A DNA stretch of 7,829 bases from Desulfobacteraceae bacterium. GTDB lineage: Bacteria > Desulfobacterota > Desulfobacteria > Desulfobacterales > UBA11574. A program made the translations under genes and the position numbers. The DNA lies in the NCBI GenBank assembly GCA_013203195.1, contig JABMQM010000384.1:1-7829 (forward strand), written 5' to 3'. The notes beneath the pieces are model-generated. The model did no database searches. It was not told where the DNA came from and saw only the letters and a list, made by a program, of their open reading frames with translations. Shown here piece by piece: positions 1 through 5,170 of the stretch; the stretch's first letter is position 1; the number at the start of each line of letters is the position of its first letter.

Positions 1-11
1 CTTCCTCTTTA

Positions 12-38
12 GGTGAATTCAAGTTGAAAGTGCACCAC
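12..38 (+). repeat. IS30-family left terminal inverted repeat
   Basis: It begins GGTGAATTCA and ends GCACCAC. It pairs with the reverse complement of 1101-1127, with about five mismatches in the middle and at the inner end. The stop codon of the transposase (19-21) lies inside it. Confidence 0.85.
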
Positions 39-1017
39 GAATAGCACTGTAAAAGACTTCATGAGGCGTTTGATAATTGAGGCATTTCCTCGGTCTATGA
101 TTTATTTTTTTCACTACTAATGCAAGATCTTTATTCGTTATATCTTTGAAGTTAGTTCCTTTCGGGAAGTATTGTCTTATCAGACCGTTGGTATTTTCAT
201 TTGAACCGCGCTGCCAAGCCGAATAAGGGTCGGCGAAATAAACAGAGAAACCTGTTTTTTTCTCAAGCTTTTTGAAGTAGGAAAATTCCTTGCCATTGTC
301 GACCGTAAGTGTCTTTCGCATTACTCTTGGAATGCGCCTGAAGGCCTTGGCAGACGCAATGGTCATTGTTTCGGCCGTTTTATCTGAGAGCTGCGCAGAG
401 ACAAGATAGCGACTTTTGCGCTCAACATGGGAGGCGATGCCGCCGCTACCTTTTGCCCCTTCGACCGTGTCACCTTCCCAGTCGCCGAAACGTTTTCGAT
501 TATCGACAGCTTCAGGACGTTCCGAGATGCTTATGCGACCTGGAATTAAACCGCGGCCGGAACCGTAACGTCGCTGTTTGCGGCGCCTTTTGTGATGCCG
601 CCGAAGGTGGGTATAGAGATCGCCGCCATTTTTAGCGTCAGAATAAATCCACTGGTAAATGGTTTCGTGGCAAATCCGCATTGTTTTGCTGTTTGGATAA
701 TCAACGGTCAGCCGGTTGACGATTTGCTCAGGCGACCAGTCCTGCTCTAGTTTGCATTTCACATAGTGGACTAACTGAGGGTTAGATTGTCTGATAGCAT
801 GATGAGGCATACGTTTTCTCTTATCAAGAAAGTATTGAGCGTCGTCGTACCAATAAACAGCGTCATCCGCATACGTCGGTCGATTGCGTTTGATCTCCCG
901 GCTGATTGTCGTATGGTGACGGTTGAGACGTCGGCCGATCTCACGGAGACTTAAACCATAAAGGGCTAAATGGGAGATGACATAACGTTCCTCAGATGTT
1001 AAATGAAAATAGGACAT
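19..1017 (-). CDS. IS30-family transposase (DDE recombinase)
   Basis: This 332-aa protein catalyses cut-and-paste or circle-mediated movement of the element. The N-terminus has a helix-turn-helix (about residues 6-45, with LSLREIGRRLNRHHTTISRE) typical of IS30 end recognition. A basic stretch at 138-151 precedes the catalytic core. The DDE residues are visible: D183 in GDWEGDTV, D240 in TVDNGKEF and E274 in GSNENTNG. The last two are 33 residues apart, the family's DD(33)E spacing. Length is normal for the family, with no frameshift or internal stop, so it may be active. The ATG at 1017 has an AAGGAG ribosome binding site (1024-1029) six bases upstream. The stop codon falls in the left terminal repeat. 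Confidence 0.95.
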   Translation of the reverse strand: MSYFHLTSEERYVISHLALYGLSLREIGRRLNRHHTTISREIKRNRPTYADDAVYWYDDAQYFLDKRKRMPHHAIRQSNPQLVHYVKCKLEQDWSPEQIVNRLTVDYPNSKTMRICHETIYQWIYSDAKNGGDLYTHLRRHHKRRRKQRRYGSGRGLIPGRISISERPEAVDNRKRFGDWEGDTVEGAKGSGGIASHVERKSRYLVSAQLSDKTAETMTIASAKAFRRIPRVMRKTLTVDNGKEFSYFKKLEKKTGFSVYFADPYSAWQRGSNENTNGLIRQYFPKGTNFKDITNKDLALVVKKINHRPRKCLNYQTPHEVFYSAIRGALST

Positions 1018-1100
1018 GATGGGCTCCTTCTGGTTGTGGGTTGGTGGTTCTCCTCACATTACCAGATAGCCTGTCATGTCCACTATTCATTTATATGGTT

Positions 1101-1127
1101 ATGGTGCGCTTTGAATCTGAATTCACC
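1101..1127 (-). repeat. IS30-family right terminal inverted repeat
   Basis: It reads ATGGTGCGC...GAATTCACC on the plus strand, the imperfect inverse of 12-38. It lies about 80 bp upstream of the transposase start, so the transposase promoter must lie between or within these sequences. Confidence 0.85.
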
Positions 1128-1128
1128 C

Positions 1129-1185
1129 TCACCAGAAAGCGAGAGCCGCAAGGCCCTCGCTTTCTGGTGAAGCGAAAGGTTAGCG
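1129..1185 (-). other. Probable attC site, outer end lost to the IS30 insertion
   Basis: Near the stop of the 194-aa cassette gene lies a core, CGCTAAC on the minus strand (1179-1185). It matches the GTTAGCG core that leads into the same cassette at 1783-1789. Inside it is a very strong hairpin: arms at 1129-1143 and 1156-1170 pair perfectly, then GCC/GGC pairs (1145-1147, 1152-1154) close a GCAA loop. The opposite core, which should lie to the left, is absent and the IS30 end sits there instead. The arms lack the unpaired bases seen in the other attC sites, so this call is less certain. It could be a plain terminator-like hairpin, although no T-run follows on either strand. Confidence 0.55.
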
Positions 1186-1188
1186 AAT

Positions 1189-1773
1189 TCAAATTCTATA
1201 TACAAAACTCAAATCATTTCCCCCATGGTAAATACCTCCAAAATGGTCAGCGCTAACCCTGAGTATTTGTGGAGCTGGCATTAATTCACCCAAATTCGCT
1301 TTTTCCTGATAAAAATAAAGAACCATCACAAAGAGGCCTGCAACAGAATAAATAGCATTTTTCAAATTTGCGCGGTGATATTCAGTTTCTCTATGGTGCT
1401 TCAGCTTATTGTAGGCGGTCCACCAATCAGGAACACCTTGGATATCTTTCCATTCATTCCAAGGCTTTAGCGATAATCCATATCTAGAAAGAATCACATC
1501 GAAATCAACAATATTTGGATAAGCTGTCTTTATCTCATCTCTATACGTATGAATGTTATCTGCAGAAGATGATGGCTTAACTTTTAAGCATAGTTGTTTG
1601 CAAACAACATCTGCCTCAGCACTTGCTGACAAAAGAATCCGAGCAATTTCAACTGAAAAACAATCAAAGTTGCGTTCGTCAAATTCTACATATCGTGATA
1701 GTTTCTCTAAATCGTTTTCGATAGCGAGAAGGTAATTCCAATGGACTTCTATTTTGGAGGTATTATTAGTCAT
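1189..1773 (-). CDS. Integron cassette protein of unknown function (194 aa)
   Basis: I do not recognise a named family. The product is 194 aa, largely helical, with no signal peptide. One hydrophobic stretch (about residues 140-156, IYSVAGLFVMVLYFY) could be a membrane helix or a buried core helix. The most striking segment is YNKLKHHRETEYH (121-133). It contains R128-x4-H133, the spacing of the HEPN nuclease motif, but this is a short motif and only suggestive. The gene sits between attC sites: the start is six bases after the GTTAGCG core (1783-1789), and the stop is three bases before the next core. No Shine-Dalgarno sequence is visible before the ATG, so it may depend on read-through transcription and weak initiation. 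Confidence 0.75.
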   Translation of the reverse strand: MTNNTSKIEVHWNYLLAIENDLEKLSRYVEFDERNFDCFSVEIARILLSASAEADVVCKQLCLKVKPSSSADNIHTYRDEIKTAYPNIVDFDVILSRYGLSLKPWNEWKDIQGVPDWWTAYNKLKHHRETEYHRANLKNAIYSVAGLFVMVLYFYQEKANLGELMPAPQILRVSADHFGGIYHGGNDLSFVYRI

Positions 1774-1782
1774 GTATTATAT

Positions 1783-1839
1783 CGCTAACGGTGAACTGTG
1801 CGGCGCGCCCTTTGCGTCCGCACGAGTGAATTGTTAGAC
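1783..1839 (-). other. Integron attC site (57 bp)
   Basis: The plus strand begins CGCTAAC (1783-1789) and ends GTTAGAC (1833-1839), the expected inverted cores. Between them the arms GTGAACTGTGCGGCGC and GCGTCCGCACGAGTGAA pair, with two extra bases (a C and an A on the minus strand) unpaired on the arm nearest the 146-aa gene. This is the compact 'typical' attC size. It belongs to the cassette of the gene ending at 1867 and shows that cassettes read on the minus strand. Confidence 0.9.
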
Positions 1840-1866
1840 GGTCTCAATTGTTTCAATCGCAATGAC

Positions 1867-2307
1867 CTAGCTTGTACCAGGGTTTAAAGTCATATTCTTA
1901 ACATTTAAGTCTTTTCCGTGAACCTGAAACCATAGCCTAAAACGGATTGGAGAGTTACTATAGGTAGCATAAACATCATAAATATAAAAACGATGAATAC
2001 CTGAAAAAGCAACCTTTTGCATATAATTGACTCGCTCAACTTTATCTATCGTTTTCAAGACTCCAAAACCACTTGCCCATTTAATCATTTTTTCTCTTTG
2101 CTCTGGGCTGCCGGGAGGATTATCGCCCCAATATTTATTGAATTGTTCTTCGCTCATTTCAGACAAACTATTAACAATGACCCTTGCATGGTTCTCTGAA
2201 AAATTATCCCACTTAGTTTTACCAAACGATGCATAAACCATTGAAAAAGCGAATAGCAAAACCAACACAATCGCGATGCCACCAAACCAAATTAAAAACT
2301 TTTTCAA
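1867..2307 (-). CDS. Membrane-anchored cassette protein of unknown function (146 aa)
   Basis: The open frame extends to 2499, but that part runs through the attC at 2323-2446 and cannot belong to the cassette gene. The first sensible start inside the cassette is TTG at 2307, with GGGAG about ten bases upstream. This gives MKKFLIWFGGIAIVLVLLFAF..., a classic N-terminal signal anchor (about residues 2-24). It is followed by a soluble domain of about 120 residues, probably outside the cytoplasm. That domain has acidic and aromatic helices and then beta-like strands (FYIYDVYATYSN, IRFRLWFQVHG). I recognise no family. The stop codon TAG lies 28 bp from the attC at 1783-1839. The TTG start is inferred from context and spacing. 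Confidence 0.7.
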   Translation of the reverse strand: MKKFLIWFGGIAIVLVLLFAFSMVYASFGKTKWDNFSENHARVIVNSLSEMSEEQFNKYWGDNPPGSPEQREKMIKWASGFGVLKTIDKVERVNYMQKVAFSGIHRFYIYDVYATYSNSPIRFRLWFQVHGKDLNVKNMTLNPGTS

Positions 2308-2322
2308 ATCTTTATTTCTCCC

Positions 2323-2446
2323 ATCTAACGGCTGAACTGAGAGGCAGCAAGGCGTAACGTAGCTTGATAGTGTTACAAATGCCGAAATCCCTATAACAGA
2401 GCAAAACCGCTTGTTTCTTGCTGTCCTCTCAAGTGAAATGTTATAT
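2323..2446 (-). other. Integron attC site (124 bp)
   Basis: The plus strand starts ATCTAAC (2323-2329) and ends GTTATAT (2440-2446). Inner arms CTGAGAGGCAGCAAG (left) and CTTGCTGTCCTCTCAAG (right) pair, with one extra A on the minus strand, plus CTG/CAAG-side mismatches. The middle 70 bp is the variable terminal structure. The right core is imperfect and does not match the core leading into the RAYT cassette (GTTAGAC), so this attC may come from a different cassette than the 5' part of that unit. It overlaps the stop codon of the 59-aa ORF. Confidence 0.8.
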
Positions 2447-2620
2447 AATCTTATTTTCCTTAGCCTTATTTCTTTGCCATCGGAAAATAAAAAGAGCAAA
2501 CACTACGATAACAGTTATTCTCATTAATTGCTTTTGAATTGAGGCATCCCTTATAGACCTCTCAACTTCGACATACTGTTCCTTTTTGCCTTTAAGACCA
2601 TAGATATCAAATCCAACCAT
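2441..2620 (-). CDS. Small cassette membrane protein, possibly a remnant (59 aa)
   Basis: ATG at 2620 to TAA at 2441-2443 encodes 59 residues beginning MVGFDIYGLKGKKEQY. A charged amphipathic half (about 10-32) is followed by one hydrophobic helix (about 35-47, ITVIVVFALFIF) and a basic tail (RWQRNKAKENKII). The topology is that of a small single-pass protein. Its stop codon lies in the core of the attC at 2323-2446, exactly where a cassette gene normally ends, which is the main support that it is real. The frame stays open upstream for 13 codons to a TAA, with sequence that may belong to the RAYT element edge. So the original gene could have been longer and cut by that insertion. No family is recognised. 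Confidence 0.5.
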   Translation of the reverse strand: MVGFDIYGLKGKKEQYVEVERSIRDASIQKQLMRITVIVVFALFIFRWQRNKAKENKII

Positions 2621-2669
2621 AGATGACTTCGAAGCGGATCTTCCGGGACGCCCCTTAAATTATAAAATT

Positions 2670-3464
2670 CTATTCATCCATTAGTGAATATCCATTTTCT
2701 GATGCTATTCGTTCTCCACGCTGAGTACAAATGCTGACTGCCGGCTGTGTGATATTGAGTTCGGGAGCCAAATCCGCCATTGTAAACCCCAACTCCCTAA
2801 CCGCCCAGTAACACAAAAGGCTTCTTGCTTTGACTTTTACCGGTTGCTTTCCGGGCTGAAATATTTCTTCCGGTTGAATGGAATAAATCTTAGCCACTCT
2901 GTCAGCGAGTTTATCTATATCATAGCCTTGTGACTTTAGCTGGTATTTGCGTTCAAGAGATTCATTGGCAGCCTTTAAAACATTTTCAACGAAATCAGAA
3001 TTGCCGAGAATACGTTCATCACTTTTAAAGTGGATGTTTGCCCGCCGAAGGGACGTGATCACAGACCAGCCGCCGCTGCTGCGGATAAGACCGCCGCCGG
3101 TAAGCTCAGGGCGCTTGCCCTCCTGGATGCCTTTCTGAACAAATATTTTGTAGCGGCGTCTTGCAGTTGACTTTTTGTCACTGAATAGTTTCAGAACATA
3201 AGCATCGTCTTGCCAATCGTTTTTCTTTTTCCCCATGATAACGGCGTGTCCGCAAAAAGGATGTTTATCCAGAGTTTTTATGTCAGAAACAAGCCCGGCC
3301 CGAATCGGATTAAGGTGAATATACCGTACAAGTTCAAGTAAATATGTATCTTCTTGGCAGAGAATTGATTTGTAACGGTTCTGAAAAAGCTGACCGCTTC
3401 GACGATGTCGGCGGTTAAAGTTCATGGCATGGCCGGTCAGCAGCCTGCGCATAACAGTGTCATT
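2670..3464 (-). pseudogene. REP-associated tyrosine transposase (RAYT, Y1/HUH), N-terminus missing
   Basis: The readable protein (260 aa from ATG 3452) starts in the middle of the usual Y1_Tnp domain. Homology extends four codons further (NDTV) and stops exactly where the inverted repeat at 3465 begins, after which the frame hits a stop. RAYT proteins normally carry about 100 more N-terminal residues with the HUH metal-binding histidines; these are absent. Retained are NFNRRHRRSGQLFQNRYKSI (11-30) and LVRYIHLNPIRAGL (41-54), where Y44 is probably the catalytic tyrosine. The C-terminal region (about 178-253) has a DnaA domain IV-like helix-turn-helix, including ARSLLCYWAVRELG and ITQPAVSICTQRGERIA, as found in long RAYT relatives. 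Without the HUH motif it cannot nick DNA, although the DNA-binding end may still be made. Confidence 0.85.
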
Positions 3465-3584
3465 GGGGTCAAAGCTTGATTAGCGTACTTATTTATTGGG
3501 CGGCTAGCTTTGCCGTTTTAGGGCGCTAATCAAGGTTTGATCACATTCCCCTTTTTTTTAATGCGCTAATCAAGGTTTGACCCC
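3465..3584. repeat. REP/palindrome-like repeat cluster next to the RAYT gene
   Basis: A 21-bp sequence at 3465-3485 (starting GGGGTCAAAGC) recurs inverted at 3564-3584 with one mismatch. A further copy of the second orientation lies at 3524-3542. The 18 bases GCGCTAATCAAGGTTTGA are identical at 3523-3540 and 3563-3580. Such GGGGTCA...-type inverted repeats beside a RAYT gene fit the palindromes that these transposases bind and mobilise. The run CTTTTTTTT at 3551-3558 lies between two copies. The left end truncates the transposase. Confidence 0.75.
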
Positions 3585-3618
3585 GATCCTTCTCAGATAG
3601 GCTATTTTCAATTCTGTT

Positions 3619-3749
3619 GTCTAACGTAGAGCTGAGAGGCCGGGCGGCACTAAGTCTAAAAGAGCGCCAAACCTTTGATTGGCATTTAAAACGGCAACCT
3701 TGGAAAAGGCGCGGTATAAGCCCGGTCTCTCTCCAGTGACATGTTAGAC
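3619..3749 (-). other. Integron attC site (131 bp)
   Basis: The plus strand starts GTCTAAC (3619-3625) and ends GTTAGAC (3743-3749), perfect inverse cores. The arm CTGAGAGGCCGGGC (left) pairs with GCCCGGTCTCTCTCCAG (right) completely once three minus-strand bases (G, A, A) are left unpaired, as attC function requires. The long middle part is the variable terminal structure. The stop codon of the DUF302 gene (3754-3756) is four bases from the right core. Confidence 0.88.
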
Positions 3750-3753
3750 CGCC

Positions 3754-4206
3754 TTATTTCGTTGATGCTGATTTTGCTATACCGGCCAGAGCCTTTTCTA
3801 TTTTTAATATGACTTCTTCACAACCGGTAATATTATGCCTTTTTTCTAAATATCTTGGACCGTTATACGATATCCAGACCTTAGCGGCATCATCTTCCCA
3901 GATTAATGCTTTTTGGGGTAAATCAATAGCAACACTTTGCTGACATTTTATAAGGGGGCTTCCCACTTTTGGATTGCCGAATATTATTAGTTCTGTATCT
4001 CGCAGTTCGATTCCAACTTTACCAGCGCCCTCGGAATGCTTTATTCGATTGAATATTGTCATTCCTTTCTCCTTCAATATGCTCTCCATTCGATCTGCAG
4101 TTTCTTTTACATTAAATGTGCTTTGGACATTAACCACCCCGTCTGCCGCCTCTACAGGGATTGCAATGAACAATATCAACAATGCGGTAAGAATTAATTT
4201 TTTCAT
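3754..4206 (-). CDS. Secreted DUF302 family protein
   Basis: This 150-aa product starts with a clear signal peptide (MKKLILTALLILFIAIPVEA, predicted cleavage after A20), so it acts in the periplasm or outside the cell. The mature part is a single DUF302 domain: GVVNVQSTFNVKETADRMES, KEKGMTIFNRIKHS, GIELRDTELIIFGNPKVGSPL, IDLPQKALIWEDDAAKVWISYN. The family is widespread, with a known compact fold but no established biochemical role. The ATG has a strong AAGGAG site (4212-4217) five bases upstream, just after the attC core at 4224. Its own Shine-Dalgarno sequence makes this the cassette with the best translation signals. The stop lies directly before the attC at 3619-3749, so the cassette is compact and intact. 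Confidence 0.88.
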   Translation of the reverse strand: MKKLILTALLILFIAIPVEAADGVVNVQSTFNVKETADRMESILKEKGMTIFNRIKHSEGAGKVGIELRDTELIIFGNPKVGSPLIKCQQSVAIDLPQKALIWEDDAAKVWISYNGPRYLEKRHNITGCEEVILKIEKALAGIAKSASTK

Positions 4207-4223
4207 TTTTTCTCCTTTAGTCG

Positions 4224-4329
4224 GTCTAACGGCGCGGGTAACCAGCGGGCGTAAAGCTATAGCGCTTGCAAAGATTTTAACGGTTCGCGCCCCGGCTTCT
4301 TCCCGTCTGGTTCACCCGCTTTGTTATGC
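4224..4329 (-). other. Integron attC site (106 bp)
   Basis: Cores are GTCTAAC (4224-4230) and GTTATGC (4323-4329). The arms GCGGGTAACCAGCGGG (left) and CCCGTCTGGTTCACCCGC (right) pair perfectly if a G and an A on the minus strand are left unpaired. The GCATAAC core (minus strand) matches the GTTATGC core that leads into the same cassette at 4901-4907. The frame of the membrane-protein gene reads into this site as far as 4257. Confidence 0.9.
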
Positions 4330-4904
4330 TTTTCACTTTTAATATCGATCAACTGGAATATTTGCCTTCCCATATAAAAATAGAAAGCATAGACTAACAG
4401 CGTGACTGTAATGGCTGCGACATTCATATTAAAAGTAGATAATGAAAACTGTTCGGCAAATAAAGAATCGTAACCGATTATGGTAAAATAAATTGGGGGA
4501 AATAGTATGTCGGATAATATCCAAAAAATTAAAAACCGTTTCACCCAACGATTCAATATGAACAAGCTGGCGAACAATATGATATTCAAAAATAAGTTGA
4601 AAATATGAATAGCTATTAAGTAGGTGTTAAATTTTATTCTATTTTCCGCCTTTTTTATTTCTAGTATATGCACTTTTTTATGGGTATCGCTAAGGTTTTT
4701 CCATACTATTTTAGTCCCCCGGTAAATATTTTCCCCTTTCTCAATTAAATCAATACGCCATTTTTTGCTTTGTTCCAAAAATGATACTCTTTCGAAATAG
4801 AAATAAGATAACGAATATAGAATCATTATGAAGGAGACCACTTTGCAAATCTTTAAAATTTTGTTTTTTTTAATTTTTTCGTTTTTCATTTCATTCATAG
4901 GCAT
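4257..4904 (-). CDS. Four-helix membrane protein of unknown function (cassette gene)
   Basis: From ATG 4904 the product is 215 aa. After a lysine-rich N-terminus come hydrophobic helices near residues 20-37, 93-118, 123-145 and 155-175. A soluble loop of about 55 residues (FERVSFLEQSKKWRIDLIEKGENI... to KAENRIKF) separates the first two. This suggests a small inner-membrane protein; I recognise no family. The frame is open to 4934, but upstream bases belong to the attC at 4901-5026, so ATG 4904 (inside the GTTATGC core), 4898 or 4889 are the possible starts. None has a good ribosome binding site. The final 23 residues (HNKAGEPDGKKPGREPLKSLQAL) are encoded by the attC at 4224-4329. AT content is high relative to the neighbouring IS91-like genes. 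Confidence 0.7.
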   Translation of the reverse strand: MPMNEMKNEKIKKNKILKICKVVSFIMILYSLSYFYFERVSFLEQSKKWRIDLIEKGENIYRGTKIVWKNLSDTHKKVHILEIKKAENRIKFNTYLIAIHIFNLFLNIILFASLFILNRWVKRFLIFWILSDILFPPIYFTIIGYDSLFAEQFSLSTFNMNVAAITVTLLVYAFYFYMGRQIFQLIDIKSEKHNKAGEPDGKKPGREPLKSLQAL

Positions 4905-5026
4905 AACGTAGAAGTCAGTTGACAGCCAGGACAATATGAATAGCCCTAAAAGGCACGGAAACTCAAACTATCGAAAAGGCCAAAAGCAGCGAGGTCCTGG
5001 CTGTCAACTGCACTGACGGGTTCAAG
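4901..5026 (-). other. Integron attC site (126 bp) with a degenerate outer core
   Basis: The left core is GCATAAC (4901-4907). The arms 4916-4932 and 4994-5010 form a perfect 17-bp inverted repeat (CAGTTGACAGCCAGGAC), separated by 61 bp. The flanks align with those of the attC at 3619-3749: TAACGTAGA on the left, and CACTGACGG before the right core against CAGTGACAT. The right core, however, reads GTTCAAG (5020-5026) instead of GTTRRRY. It belongs to a cassette that would lie further right but is replaced by the IS91-like unit. The core may therefore be mutated or cut at the junction. Confidence 0.65.
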
Positions 5027-5029
5027 TAA

Positions 5030-5142
5030 GCCGCTTCGCGGCAGATAAGACTTCAGTTAATTCCCTCAAATAAAGCCCATCCGCGGCAGGTTGCAAAAGC
5101 TTTTAATTCTCTGTCATACCTCCTATTGGATCCCCATCCAAT
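5030..5142 (+). promoter_or_regulatory. Leader region of the recombinase gene with two small hairpins
   Basis: Between the attC and the recombinase there is no gene. GCCGC-TTC-GCGGC (5030-5042) forms a tight hairpin. ATTGGAT-CCCC-ATCCAAT (5125-5142) forms another, ending 28 bases before the start codon. CGCGGCAG occurs twice (in the first hairpin and near 5091). These could be element-end structures or translational control. I see no convincing -35/-10 pair. Confidence 0.35.
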
Positions 5143-5170
5143 AAACCCTTCAAACGAAAGGAGAGAGGTT

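Larger units (their letters stand above)
12..1127 (-). mobile_element. IS30-family insertion sequence, apparently complete
   Basis: One transposase gene fills nearly the whole element, and imperfect 27-bp inverted repeats lie at both ends (12-38 and 1101-1127, about 22 of 27 positions matching). Length of about 1.1 kb, a single ORF and a stop codon inside the terminal repeat all fit the IS30 family. The right end abuts a strong hairpin at 1129-1170. IS30-type elements are known to prefer palindromic targets, so this position makes sense. No clear target duplication is visible: only 11 bases remain on the left, and they do not match the right flank. The exact ends could differ by a base or two. 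Confidence 0.88.
1129..5026 (-). mobile_element. Integron gene-cassette array without intI (CALIN-like)
   Basis: Five cassettes run in the same direction, each a minus-strand gene followed at its stop codon by an attC site. The strongest evidence is core matching. The leading core base run of a cassette should be the complement of the R'' core of its own attC. This holds for the cassettes at 1189-1773 (GTTAGCG with CGCTAAC), 3754-4206 (GTTAGAC with GTCTAAC) and 4257-4904 (GTTATGC with GCATAAC), and differs by one base for 1867-2307. The RAYT cassette fails this test. attC sizes vary from 57 to 131 bp, unlike a uniform Vibrio-type superintegron. The nearby tyrosine recombinase lacks the extra IntI domain, so no integrase or attI is visible. 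Confidence 0.85.

Noticed and set aside
366..635. Plus-strand ORF within the IS30 transposase gene
   Set aside because: It is an antisense shadow of a well-supported coding sequence. The same applies to the antisense ORFs over the recombinase and Y2 transposase genes.
1129..1170. Hairpin as a simple Rho-independent terminator
   Set aside because: No T-run follows on either strand, and the adjacent core matching the cassette's leading core favours an attC.
1776..1781. TATAAT on the minus strand as a promoter -10 box for the 194-aa gene
   Set aside because: It is two bases before the ATG, so transcription would start inside the gene, and no -35 box is found at the right distance.
2308..2499. 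N-terminal extension of the 146-aa gene up to an ATG at 2499
   Set aside because: These 64 codons run through the attC at 2323-2446 and into the 59-aa ORF in another frame; a cassette gene should start after the attC core.
5126..5170. Upstream ATG start for the recombinase
   Set aside because: It lies inside the hairpin at 5125-5142 without a ribosome binding site, whereas ATG 5171 has AAGGAG at ideal spacing.
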